From positions 1 through 23,380 of the forward strand of contig JBJMMD010000030.1 of NCBI GenBank assembly GCA_045804965.1: a stretch of DNA of 23,380 bases. The letters are read 5' to 3'. Shown in pieces: positions 1-7,026 of this stretch. Under the pieces are notes generated by a model. The model did not search any database. It was not told where the DNA came from and saw only the letters and a list, made by a program, of their open reading frames with translations. The stretch's first letter is position 1; every line of letters starts with the position of its first letter. The stretch is from CAVTUU01 sp045804965 (GTDB lineage Bacteria; Chloroflexota; Chloroflexia; Thermomicrobiales; UBA6265). Both the position numbers and the translations under genes were made by a program.

Positions 1-164
1 TGATGGTCCATCTCAATCAGGTTGTACTCGACATCACGGCCCAGTCTGGTCCTGGCAACTTGCTAGGCAACCTGCTCTGCGCCGTCGCTCACTTGCTGGA
101 TAGCAACGCCTCCGGCAATGTCTTGGCGAACCTGCTCAATCGCATCCTCGGCCTGCTGGGCTAA
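1..164 (+). CDS. 3' end of a hypothetical exported-type protein
   Basis: The left window edge cuts this gene. The frame beginning at base 3 stays open to the TAA at 162-164 and gives about 53 C-terminal residues, including the motif GPGNLLGNLLCAV and ending in NRILGLLG. That LLGNLLCAVAxLLD pattern is familiar to me from the C-terminus of hypothetical proteins in Actinobacteria and Chloroflexota with no assigned function. The codon choice is coherent and a strong hairpin follows the stop. The true start and the N-terminal part lie outside the window. ATG 3-5 is probably an internal methionine. Function is not known. Confidence 0.6.
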   Translation, partial: MVHLNQVVLDITAQSGPGNLLGNLLCAVAHLLDSNASGNVLANLLNRILGLLG

Positions 165-438
165 CACCGTCCGCAAGTGCCGCAAACAAGTGCGGAGTTC
201 ATGGGGGCAGGATTTCCTGCCCCCATTCTCTGTGCGCGTTGGGCCCGATCGCGACACGCGGGAAGTGGCAGGCTCCGCGCCCTCCCGTTCCCGGAGCAAG
301 CAGTGACGAAACCTGCAGAATCGATCGAGGCCGGCGAGGACGTACACTTCTGCAGTTTCGTCGCGTCCGAACAATCGTCGATCCCTACTCGCGTCGCGAC
401 GGCGCGGTGGGACATGCGGGGATGAGATCGTCACCGTC
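165..438. other. Intergenic leader with a long inverted repeat
   Basis: No convincing gene lies here. Besides the terminator at 202-225 the stretch holds a near-perfect inverted repeat. The arm at 305-320 (GACGAAACCTGCAGAA) matches the reverse complement of 348-362 with a single inserted base, across a 27-base loop. It sits about 75 bases upstream of the sensor gene start and could be an operator or a leader hairpin. The short open frames across this stretch show no recognisable protein. Confidence 0.45.
202..225 (+). terminator. Hairpin terminator after the left-edge gene
   Basis: A perfect 10-bp stem (202-211 pairs with 216-225, arm TGGGGGCAGG) closes a 4-base ATTT loop and is followed by TTCTCTGT. 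It lies 38 bases after the stop of the partial gene, the position expected of an intrinsic terminator, though the T-tract is short. Confidence 0.6.
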
Positions 439-1794
439 ATGATTCTCTCGCTGTGGAAAAACCTGCGCGTTCGCTTCCTAGTTCTCGTGCTGCTTGCCGT
501 GTTGCCGGCACTGGGGCTACTGATCTATACGGCGTCAGAACAGCGGAAGCTGGCGGTTGCCGATGGCCGTGCCGAAGCCAGTCGCCTTGCCAGCCTTGCC
601 GCCGCCGATGAGGAACGGCAGATCGAAGGAACGCGCCAATTGTTGATCGTCTTGGCGCGTCTGCCGGAGGTGCGCAGTGGGGATGCCGCCGCCTGCAACA
701 CGCTCCTCGCCGACCTCCTGACCAACTTCCCGGCCTACGCCAATCTGGGCGTGATAGCGCCGGATGGCCATCTCACGTGTAGCGGACTTCCCACCTCAGG
801 GCGCATCGACCTCAGTGATCGATCATATTTCCAAGACGCGCTTCGGAGCCAGGACTTTGCGGTCGGCGAGTATCAGACCGGCCGCGTCACCGATGTGGCT
901 ACGCTCAACTGTGGCTACCCCGTCCTGAGCGACGCTGGCCAGGTGTTGGCAGTGGTCTACGTTGCCTTGAAGCTCGACTCGCTGAACCAGTTTGCCGCCA
1001 CTGCCGCGCTCCCCAAGGACGCAATCTTGACCGTCATCGACCGGAACGGCAACGTTCTCGTCCGCCAACCACAAGACACGAATTGGGTCGGCAAATCGCT
1101 GCGGGGAACCCCGGTCGTGGAAACGATTCTCAGTCGAGGCGCCGGCATGGCGGAGGCGCCTGGGGAAGGTGGAACCTATCTTTACGCATTCACGCCACTC
1201 AGCTCGGGGACGACGAGCGACGCCTTTGTCAGCGTTGCGCTCCCCAAAGCCAGCGTCGTCGCTCCAGCCCAACGCACGTTTAGCAAGAATCTCACGCGAC
1301 TCGGACTCGTCTTTACGGCGGTCTTGGTTGCGGCCTGGGTGGGAAGCGATCTACTCGTCCGCCGCACGACAGAAGCAAATAAGGCGCTCGTGCAACGCCT
1401 CTACGGCGCCTTCGAAACCGGCGGTGTCGACTTCCTTGACGAGGTAGTCGATCTCGACTTCGTCGATCATGATCCGATGCCGGGCCAGGCGGCCGGCCTG
1501 GCCGGTCTGAAGCAAGCGGTTGGTCTCTTTCGCGCCGGCTTCCCCGACGGAGATCTCACTCCGTATGAGTTGATCGCCGAGCATGACAAAGTCATCGCGC
1601 GGGTGACGATACGGGGGACCCATATCGGCGAGTTTCTCGGAGTTCCGCCGACGGGCCAACCCGTCATCGCCGAAGGAATCGAAACCTTTCGCATCGCCCA
1701 CGGAAAAATTGTCGAGGCCTGGAGCCAGTTCGGTCCAATGACGCCCGTGAATAGTCTTGCGGCGACTCCTCTGGCCGAGCCCGCGCAAGCCTGA
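439..1794 (+). CDS. dCache sensor membrane protein fused to a SnoaL-like domain
   Basis: This is a 451-residue protein with an unusual architecture. Membrane helix 1 is at about residues 11-30. A periplasmic/extracellular dCache-type sensor follows at about 35-280, including the hallmark LSDRSYFQDAL near 125-135. Helix 2 is at about 286-305. Where a HAMP linker and a kinase or cyclase output would normally begin, the chain passes directly (VRRTTEANKALVQRLYGAF) into a SnoaL-like/ester-cyclase NTF2-fold domain at about 313-432, with FVDHDP, GTHIGEFLGVPPTGQPV and IAHGKIVEAWSQF. The domain order is visible in sequence; the output function is unknown. A weak GGGGA lies 5' of the ATG. A neighbouring sigma factor also carries a SnoaL-type domain. 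The reading frame is continuous across the junction, so a simple frameshift artefact is unlikely. Confidence 0.85.
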   Translation: MILSLWKNLRVRFLVLVLLAVLPALGLLIYTASEQRKLAVADGRAEASRLASLAAADEERQIEGTRQLLIVLARLPEVRSGDAAACNTLLADLLTNFPAYANLGVIAPDGHLTCSGLPTSGRIDLSDRSYFQDALRSQDFAVGEYQTGRVTDVATLNCGYPVLSDAGQVLAVVYVALKLDSLNQFAATAALPKDAILTVIDRNGNVLVRQPQDTNWVGKSLRGTPVVETILSRGAGMAEAPGEGGTYLYAFTPLSSGTTSDAFVSVALPKASVVAPAQRTFSKNLTRLGLVFTAVLVAAWVGSDLLVRRTTEANKALVQRLYGAFETGGVDFLDEVVDLDFVDHDPMPGQAAGLAGLKQAVGLFRAGFPDGDLTPYELIAEHDKVIARVTIRGTHIGEFLGVPPTGQPVIAEGIETFRIAHGKIVEAWSQFGPMTPVNSLAATPLAEPAQA

Positions 1795-1795
1795 A

Positions 1796-1820
1796 CGCTC
1801 CCTTGGAAAGGGCGGGAGCG
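1796..1820 (+). terminator. Possible hairpin after the sensor gene
   Basis: CGCTCCC (1796-1802) pairs with GGGAGCG (1814-1820) directly after the stop codon. An alternative inner CCCTT/AAGGG pairing competes with it. The following bases GATGTTGTTA are only moderately T-rich, so termination may be partial, with read-through into the BrkB gene. Confidence 0.35.
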
Positions 1821-1909
1821 GATGTTGTTACACAGCCAGAGAAACCATCGAAGGCACGGATTTGGCGAACTCCTTCGCAGCACGCACGTGCGATGGAGGA
1901 GACACGCGC

Positions 1910-2935
1910 ATGGTTCTTCGAATCGGCAATAGCATCGCCGGCCGGTGTGGAACTACTGCTGAACCCGCCGGCGCTCTTCCCATCAGCGTTCCTGCCAGCA
2001 AGGTCGTAGCGCGGCGACGCGGACATCGCAGCGTTTCGCGGGCCATGGGAAATGTTCTCAGTTGGATGATTCGAGGTTACCAGCAGGTGAACGCCGGCGA
2101 TCTTGCGGCTGCCGTTGCCTTCCACGCGCTCGTCGCGCTGATTCCAACGTTCTTGCTGTTCCTCTCCGTGGCCGGACTCTTCCTCCACGTGAATCAGGTC
2201 CTCATCACCAGCATCTACGCGAGCATTTGGGGACTGCCTGGCAGCGCCGCTGAGGACGCTCTCGGGGCAGTCCTCACGACCCGGAACAGCAGTAGCTGGC
2301 TGGGCGTGTTGAGCCTCGCTGGATTTGCGTGGACCGGCACGGGGTTCATTGGCTGTTTGGCGCGCAGCATGAACCGCATCTACGGGGTCCCAGGTTGCGG
2401 CTACATGTGTGAGAAACGGCGCGGCTTCTTTGTGATTCTCGCCTTCGCCGCGCTGTTCATTGCGGCACTGTTGTCATCCACCGTGCCGACGCTCTTCGTC
2501 GGCCGCGATCTCCCTGTCTATTTCCGCAGCTGGGCGCTGGCGGCGGGGCGATATCAGGTTCTCGGATATGTCGTGGCGTTTCTCGCCACGGTGACGTTGT
2601 TCGGCATGCTCTACCGCGTGATTCCGAACGCCGGGCAGCGCCTGAGCGATATTTGGCCGGGCACTATGACGGCGGCGACGCTCTTCCTGATCATGGCCCA
2701 GGCATTCCCGCTCTATCTGAGCGCGATCGGCGGGGCCAATCGATACGGCGCCGTGTTCGGTCTCGTCTCGCTCCTCGTTGCGTGGTTTTTGGTTCTCGCC
2801 CACGTGCTGCTCTTCGGCGCCTATGTGAACGCCACCTACCAGCGACGCCAGCGGCGCCGGTTCTCCCGGCGCGCCGTGACCCACGGCCGGCAAGACACCG
2901 AACCACCTCTGAGCTCTCAAGTGACTCGAGCCTAA
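1910..2935 (+). CDS. BrkB/YihY family integral membrane protein
   Basis: This 341-residue protein belongs to the YihY/virulence factor BrkB family of inner-membrane proteins. Their biochemical role is unsettled; they were once called RNase BN, which is no longer accepted. The first ~50 residues are basic and cytoplasmic, then come about six hydrophobic segments. The family signature is visible as GDLAAAVAFHALVALIPTFL and as GFAWTGTGFIGCLARSMNRIYGVP. The tail is an Arg-rich QRRQRRRFSRR stretch. I chose ATG 1910 because GGAGGA at 1895-1900 stands 9 bases upstream; the frame is open further 5' but lacks such a site. The stop overlaps the stop of the convergent sigma gene by 3 bases. Confidence 0.85.
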   Translation: MVLRIGNSIAGRCGTTAEPAGALPISVPASKVVARRRGHRSVSRAMGNVLSWMIRGYQQVNAGDLAAAVAFHALVALIPTFLLFLSVAGLFLHVNQVLITSIYASIWGLPGSAAEDALGAVLTTRNSSSWLGVLSLAGFAWTGTGFIGCLARSMNRIYGVPGCGYMCEKRRGFFVILAFAALFIAALLSSTVPTLFVGRDLPVYFRSWALAAGRYQVLGYVVAFLATVTLFGMLYRVIPNAGQRLSDIWPGTMTAATLFLIMAQAFPLYLSAIGGANRYGAVFGLVSLLVAWFLVLAHVLLFGAYVNATYQRRQRRRFSRRAVTHGRQDTEPPLSSQVTRA

Positions 2936-3894
2936 GCCACGGCCGGTGGGGGTCCCGAGGCGGTCGTCGGTGCTTGGTCACCAAGCACCGACGAGACGTA
3001 TGCCAGCTTGTAAGGGTTGGCGATGGCGTGGATATGCGTGATCAGCCCGTCGCGCGCAACCAGGGCGACGGCGGCGATCAGCCGGCCGTCTTGATAGGCG
3101 AGAATGCCTGGTTCGCCGTTGACCGGGATCGGCTTCAAGGTCACGCGCCGGCTGCGGAGAAATCCCAAGAACCGGGTGGCGACAATTTCGCGCCCGCAAA
3201 CCAGCTCGCGCGGGGCGGCGACGAATCCGCCCGAGTCGGTGTGTCCGACGACATTCGGATCGAGCAATTGCATCAACGCCTCAGCATCGCCGCTCGACGC
3301 GGCCGTGACAAACCGTTCGGAAATCCGTTGCACATCAACTGGATCAACCTGGAAGCGCGCGGGGCTGGCGGCTTCCTGGACATGACGCCGGGCCCGGCTC
3401 GCGAGTTGGCGGCAGGCGGCCGGTGTGCGGTCGACGATCTTAGCGACTTCGTCGAAGGAGAATTGGAAGACATCGTGTAACACGAATGCGGCCCGCTCGG
3501 CCGGCGACAACCGTTCGAGCACGATCAGCATCGCCATCCGTACGCTGTCGTCAAGTGTCACCCGCTCGGCCGGATCGACCCCCTCGGTTTGGGGCGGAAT
3601 GACTGGCTCGGGCAGCCACGGTCCAACGTAGACCTCGTGCCGGGAGCGCGCCGAGCGCAGGCGATCAAGGCAAAGCCGGGTGACGGCAACCACGAGCCAC
3701 CCGCGAATGTCGTCGATTTCGTCGACGTCGATGGCCAGCAATTTCGCGAAGGCGTCTTGGACGGCGTCTTCCGCCTCGCTAACGCTGCCGAGCATGCGGT
3801 AGCCGACGTCGAGCAGGTAGCGGTGATGCTCGCGCCAGATGTCGCCGAACTCGACATCGGTGGTGTCTTGTTTCATTGGTTGGGTTCGATTCAC
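2932..3894 (-). CDS. ECF41-type RNA polymerase sigma factor with SnoaL domain
   Basis: This 320-residue ECF sigma factor has region 2 at about residues 14-85 (YRMLGSVSEAEDAVQDAF, DDIRGWLVVAVTRLCLDRLRS) and region 4 at about 115-172 (LERLSPAERAAFVLHDVF). A C-terminal SnoaL-like domain occupies about 185-300. Three ECF41 landmarks are present in form: WLPEPV at 93-98 between regions 2 and 4, DSGGF at 220-224 in place of DGGGK/R, and NPYKL at 293-297 in place of NPDKL. In this group the fused C-terminal domain controls the sigma instead of a separate anti-sigma factor. The start is GTG 3894, 8 bases after GAGGAG on the minus strand; the nearer ATG at 3899 runs into TGA after two codons. It lies divergent from the drrA-like exporter and its own promoter matches the ECF41 motif, so autoregulation is likely. 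Confidence 0.92.
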   Translation of the reverse strand: MNRTQPMKQDTTDVEFGDIWREHHRYLLDVGYRMLGSVSEAEDAVQDAFAKLLAIDVDEIDDIRGWLVVAVTRLCLDRLRSARSRHEVYVGPWLPEPVIPPQTEGVDPAERVTLDDSVRMAMLIVLERLSPAERAAFVLHDVFQFSFDEVAKIVDRTPAACRQLASRARRHVQEAASPARFQVDPVDVQRISERFVTAASSGDAEALMQLLDPNVVGHTDSGGFVAAPRELVCGREIVATRFLGFLRSRRVTLKPIPVNGEPGILAYQDGRLIAAVALVARDGLITHIHAIANPYKLAYVSSVLGDQAPTTASGPPPAVA

Positions 3895-3934
3895 GTCATG
3901 AACTCCTCGTAGCGGGTTTGTCTCTCGCTACAAG

Positions 3935-3961
3935 GACGATAGAGCCGCGAGAAGTGTGACA
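3935..3961 (-). promoter_or_regulatory. ECF41-type promoter of the sigma gene
   Basis: On the minus strand TGTCACA (3961-3955) is followed after exactly 16 bases by CGTC (3938-3935). This is the -35/-10 pair known for ECF41 sigma factors. It sits about 40 bases upstream of the sigma gene start, and an identical arrangement drives the opposite strand. Confidence 0.75.
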
Positions 3962-3983
3962 TGGGATAGCCGGAGCAGGTCGA

Positions 3984-4010
3984 TGTCACATTGCAGGAAC
4001 GCTTCTCGTC
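3984..4010 (+). promoter_or_regulatory. ECF41-type promoter of the ABC exporter operon
   Basis: TGTCACA (3984-3990), a 16-base spacer and CGTC (4007-4010) match the ECF41 promoter consensus and exactly mirror the divergent copy at 3935-3961. The ABC gene starts about 78 bases downstream, so the exporter is probably a direct target of the neighbouring sigma factor. Confidence 0.75.
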
Positions 4011-4087
4011 GTTATCCGCGACGGCCCGAGAGGCCGAACTGGAACTCTCGCAATGGGAGCAGCATTTCACAACGAGGAGAACGAATC

Positions 4088-5038
4088 ATGGAGAACGGAT
4101 TAGGACCTGCAATCGAGGTGCGCCAGTTGCGCAAGACGTATGCGGGCGGCGTCGAAGCGGTTAAGGACATCGACTTCGACGTCGATCGCGGCGAGGTCTT
4201 CGCCTTGCTCGGACCGAACGGCGCGGGCAAGTCGACGACGATCGGCATGCTGACCACGACCGTCGCGCCGACGGCAGGCACAGCCCGCCTCGCGGGTTTC
4301 GATGTCGTATCGCAACCGCTTGCAGCCCGGCGCGTCAGCGCCGTGGTCTTTCAAGACGCCGTCGTCGATCGTTCCTTCACCGGGCGGCGGAATCTCGACA
4401 CCCATGCCCGGCTCTGGGGCGTCGAGCTGGCGACGGCGCGCTCACGCTTGGCCGACGTCATCAACGCGTTCAGTCTCGACGAGATCATCGACCGGCCAGT
4501 TAGCAGTTACAGCGGCGGACAGCGCCGCCGGCTTGAGATTGCGCGGGCGCTCGTCTCCCAGCCGCGAGTGCTCTTCCTCGACGAACCGACCGTCGGGCTC
4601 GACCCGCGCATCCGCTACGAGCTGCTCGATCTGATCGCCGGTCTGCGCGGCCGTAGCGAGATGACGATTTTCCTGACCACGCATTACTTGGACGAAGCGG
4701 AGCGACTCTGTGACCGAGTTGCGATCATGCACGCCGGCCGCATTGTCGCGCTCGACAAACCCGCCGCGCTCCTCGCCGGGCTCGGCCGGGAGATTGTGGA
4801 ATTGCGCGTTCTGGGCGAACCAGCGGCGGCGATGAGCGCGCTGCGAGCGCGGCGGATTGCGGGCGACGACGCCTTTGCCATCGGCGCCACGCTCACGGTG
4901 CCGATCCACGACGCCTCGGCGCCGGCGGCGATCGCCGCCATCGCCGATCTCGGGCTCGCCACGACCGCGATCGCCGCCCGCCCGCCGACCCTCGACGATG
5001 TCTACCTGCGGCTGACCGGCGATCGCCTAGCCGCATAG
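4088..5038 (+). CDS. drrA: DrrA-type ABC exporter ATPase
   Basis: This is a 316-residue ATP-binding subunit of the daunorubicin-resistance (DrrA) type. Visible motifs are Walker A GPNGAGKST at residues 42-50, the signature SYSGGQRRRLEIARAL, Walker B VLFLDEPTVGLD, and the switch histidine in LTTHYLDEAERLCDRV. An additional C-terminal region of about 90 residues, usual for DrrA proteins, ends in PPTLDDVYLRLTGD. I chose ATG 4088 because GAGGAGA (4074-4080) precedes it by 7 bases; the 5' extension of the frame would run through the promoter. The permease gene follows after 26 bases. The substrate cannot be read from the sequence; drugs, lipids or other hydrophobic compounds are typical. Expression is likely under the adjacent ECF41 factor. 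Confidence 0.92.
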   Translation: MENGLGPAIEVRQLRKTYAGGVEAVKDIDFDVDRGEVFALLGPNGAGKSTTIGMLTTTVAPTAGTARLAGFDVVSQPLAARRVSAVVFQDAVVDRSFTGRRNLDTHARLWGVELATARSRLADVINAFSLDEIIDRPVSSYSGGQRRRLEIARALVSQPRVLFLDEPTVGLDPRIRYELLDLIAGLRGRSEMTIFLTTHYLDEAERLCDRVAIMHAGRIVALDKPAALLAGLGREIVELRVLGEPAAAMSALRARRIAGDDAFAIGATLTVPIHDASAPAAIAAIADLGLATTAIAARPPTLDDVYLRLTGDRLAA

Positions 5039-5064
5039 TTGCAAACACGAAGAAAGGACTAATC

Positions 5065-5919
5065 ATGGCCTCTGTAACCACAGCCCGTCCCACCCCGGCG
5101 TTTGCCGGCGAAGCGCCTTCCCCGCGCGGTGGATTTATGACTGCATTCTCGACCCTGACTCGCCGCCGCTTCGCGCTCACCGTGCGCACGCCACGTGAGC
5201 TGTTCGTGCCCTTACTCACCCCGATCTTGTTCGCCCTCGTCATCGCCCCCGCGCTGAAGGTGGCGCTGAACGCGACCTCGGCCTATGAGTCGTTCGTGGC
5301 CATTGGCACGGTGGGACTGCTGATCCCCCTCAACACGATGTTCTCCGGGCTCAGCGTGATCATCGACAAAGAGAGCGGGGCCAGGCGTGAGCTGCTCGCG
5401 GCGCCGATTCCACGCCCGCTGCTCGTGTTCGGCAACCTGGCGGTCGCGATCTCGATCACGGCGCTGCAAGTGGTGGCGTTGCTCATCGCCGCGCTCGCTC
5501 GTGGCATCGACTTCCAGACCAGCGCCAGCGGCGTTGCCTGGTTCGTATCCGCTGGCGCCCTCTTCGCCGTCGGCATGTACGGGCTCGCGGAAACCCTCGC
5601 TAGTCGCGTGCCTAAGCAGGAGGAATACATTTCCCGCCTCCCCGCGGTCGCGATCCTGCCCTGGTTTCTCGCTGGCTCCCTCTTCCCAATCAATGCCCTG
5701 CCCTGGGTGCTGGAGGACATCGCCAAAGTCCTTCCTCTCACTCACGGGCTTGCCCTGATGCGCTACGGTCTGCTCGGCGACCAAAACGGACTCCACAACA
5801 TCTGGGGCATGGATAGCGTCACCACGATGGCCGGGCTGAGTCTGCTCGTCGTCGGCGTCTTCGCTTCCGCGTTGACCGCCATCTCGGTTCGGGTGTTCTC
5901 TCGCGCCGCGATGGATTGA
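5065..5919 (+). CDS. drrB: DrrB-type ABC-2 exporter permease
   Basis: This 284-residue ABC-2 membrane subunit partners the preceding ATPase. About six hydrophobic segments follow a ~35-residue cytoplasmic N-terminus. The stretches FSGLSVIIDKESGARRELLAAPIPRPLLVFGN and LPWFLAGSLFPINALPWVLEDIAKVLPLTHGLALMR are typical of DrrB-like permeases. ATG 5065 follows AAAGGA (5053-5058) at a good distance. The gene is the last of the two-gene operon; a strong hairpin lies 36 bases downstream. Directionality (export) is inferred from the family. Confidence 0.9.
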   Translation: MASVTTARPTPAFAGEAPSPRGGFMTAFSTLTRRRFALTVRTPRELFVPLLTPILFALVIAPALKVALNATSAYESFVAIGTVGLLIPLNTMFSGLSVIIDKESGARRELLAAPIPRPLLVFGNLAVAISITALQVVALLIAALARGIDFQTSASGVAWFVSAGALFAVGMYGLAETLASRVPKQEEYISRLPAVAILPWFLAGSLFPINALPWVLEDIAKVLPLTHGLALMRYGLLGDQNGLHNIWGMDSVTTMAGLSLLVVGVFASALTAISVRVFSRAAMD

Positions 5920-5955
5920 GGGCCAAACACTCACTTAAGTCGCTGCACCGCGATT

Positions 5956-5997
5956 GAGGTTGGTCCGGTCGCTTTCAAAAGCGGCCGAACCAACCTC
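5956..5997. terminator. Bidirectional terminator between convergent genes
   Basis: A long hairpin pairs 5956-5975 (GAGGTTGGTCCGGTCGCTTT) with 5978-5997, with only two non-Watson-Crick positions (both G-T type). It lies between the stops of the convergent exporter permease and the SRPBCC gene. The stem contains TTT and AAA at its tip but has no long T-tract on either side. Confidence 0.65.
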
Positions 5998-6077
5998 GCG
6001 GTCGTGTGTGTATTGGATCGAGAAATCCAATGGGATGGAAATCGTTCGCCGACCCGGGCTCCCGGCGACCGTTCGCG

Positions 6078-6536
6078 TCACATGCTTGGTTCGTCAATCA
6101 CCAAGGGTTGGCCAGTTTCGAGCAGCGTCTTGAGACCAGACAGAATCTTCGACCAGCCCTCGAACGTGCTGCGCGCGTCATCGCTATCCTTTTCCAAGCC
6201 GTCGTGGATGAGCAACAGCTTGCACGCGTCACCAAGTGGAGTGATCTCCCACGTCAATTTCCAGCCGGGATCACTCATGCTGCCGTCCGCTTCCCCTGTC
6301 GGAACGAAGGTCGTGACGAGGCGACGAGGTTTATCGATCTCGAGGATTGTCCCTTCGATCATGATGGTCCCATCCGCGTTGAAGTTGCGATACGGCTCGC
6401 CAACGTTCCAGCTCGATTCAACCCTGCTGCCGAAGAAATACTGCTTTGTCTTCTCGCCGTCGGTCAGCGCCTGCCAGAGCCGCTCCGGCGTCGTTTTGAT
6501 GTAGACCTCAAAGATATGGGAATGCGGTTCGGACAT
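6078..6536 (-). CDS. SRPBCC (AHSA1-like) domain protein
   Basis: This 152-residue START/SRPBCC-fold protein is of the AHSA1 type, described as Hsp90 ATPase activator homologue 1-like. The pattern IKTTPERLWQALTDGEKTKQYFFGSRVESSWNVG, the central GTILEIDKPRRLVTTF and the C-terminal helix FEGWSKILSGLKTLLETG are characteristic. Such proteins bind a small hydrophobic ligand in a deep cavity; the ligand is not predictable. ATG 6536 follows GAGGAG by 6 bases on the minus strand. The gene starts only 3 bases after the stop of the ArsR gene, so the two are cotranscribed. Pairing ArsR with AHSA1-like proteins is a recurrent bacterial cassette. Confidence 0.88.
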   Translation of the reverse strand: MSEPHSHIFEVYIKTTPERLWQALTDGEKTKQYFFGSRVESSWNVGEPYRNFNADGTIMIEGTILEIDKPRRLVTTFVPTGEADGSMSDPGWKLTWEITPLGDACKLLLIHDGLEKDSDDARSTFEGWSKILSGLKTLLETGQPLVIDEPSM

Positions 6537-6539
6537 GTT

Positions 6540-6845
6540 TTACTCCTCGAGGGATTCTTTGATGTCGATCAGTAAGCGTGACCACGGGCGGGAGAACTTG
6601 CTGACCCAACGGTCGTAGACCTGCTGGATAGGGAGCGGGTTCAGGTAGTGAAACTTCGCTCGGCCTTGTTTTTGGGTTGTGATCAGACCCGCCTCCTCCA
6701 GAATCTTGAGATGTTTCGCCACTCCGAACCGGGTCATCGGCATGCCGGCTTGCAGCTCGATCAGCATCTGTCCGTCGCGTTCGAACAGACGATCGAGCAG
6801 CATTCGCCGGTGCGAATCGGCAAGTGCCTTGAACACGGGATCCAT
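6540..6845 (-). CDS. ArsR-family transcriptional regulator (first cassette)
   Basis: This is a winged-helix repressor of about 101 residues, starting MDPVFKALADSHRRMLLDRLF. The helix-turn-helix core is MTRFGVAKHLKILEEAGLITTQKQGRAKFHYL. There are no metal-binding CxC motifs of the arsenic-sensing type, so it belongs to the subgroup that accompanies AHSA1/SRPBCC proteins. I chose ATG 6845. The frame is open 54 bases further 5' from a TTG, but that TTG is the first triplet of a good -35 box (TTGACA) and the intervening bases form the -10. No strong ribosome site is seen, so a short leader or weak initiation is implied. It probably represses its own operon via the palindrome at 6849-6860. Confidence 0.85.
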   Translation of the reverse strand: MDPVFKALADSHRRMLLDRLFERDGQMLIELQAGMPMTRFGVAKHLKILEEAGLITTQKQGRAKFHYLNPLPIQQVYDRWVSKFSRPWSRLLIDIKESLEE

Positions 6846-6848
6846 ATC

Positions 6849-6899
6849 GTCAACGTTGACCACGCCGCGATAATACGTGACCAAATAGTCTCCTGTCAA
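6849..6899 (-). promoter_or_regulatory. Sigma-70-like promoter with operator palindrome
   Basis: On the minus strand TTGACA (6899-6894), an 18-base spacer and TATTAT (6875-6870) form a clear housekeeping promoter. Directly downstream is the perfect 12-base palindrome GTCAACGTTGAC (6860-6849), placed near the expected transcription start and just before ATG 6845. That is where an ArsR-type repressor would bind to block its own operon. Confidence 0.65.
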
Positions 6900-6918
6900 G
6901 TATCCGATCGACTGCTGC

Positions 6919-6942
6919 CAGGCGCCGAGAAATCAGCGCCTG
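6919..6942. repeat. Perfect 7-bp hairpin
   Basis: CAGGCGC (6919-6925) and GCGCCTG (6936-6942) form a stem around a 10-base loop. It lies between the YfhO terminator and the ArsR promoter. It may be a terminator remnant; there is no T-tract. Confidence 0.3.
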
Positions 6943-6996
6943 CGACTGACTTGTTCGTCTGGCTCGATGAAGGAGGAGAGGCTAGGCCGCGAACGC

Positions 6997-7026
6997 AACG
7001 ACCGCGCCAGGTGCGGCGCGGTCGTT
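6997..7026 (-). terminator. Hairpin overlapping the YfhO stop codon
   Basis: A perfect 12-bp stem (6997-7008 with 7015-7026, arm AACGACCGCGCC) surrounds a 6-base loop. The TAA stop of the YfhO gene (7027-7025) is built into the arm. No T-tract follows on the minus strand. A near-identical hairpin in the same orientation recurs at 9992-10019. Confidence 0.55.

Noticed and set aside
2653..3480. A 275-codon plus-strand frame across BrkB and sigma genes
   Set aside because: It overlaps both genes in wrong frames and has no domain; the sigma gene on the other strand explains the open frame.
3956..4087. N-terminal extension of the drrA-like ATPase
   Set aside because: It would begin inside the minus-strand promoter and run through the plus-strand promoter; ATG 4088 has a strong GAGGAGA site and the expected protein start.
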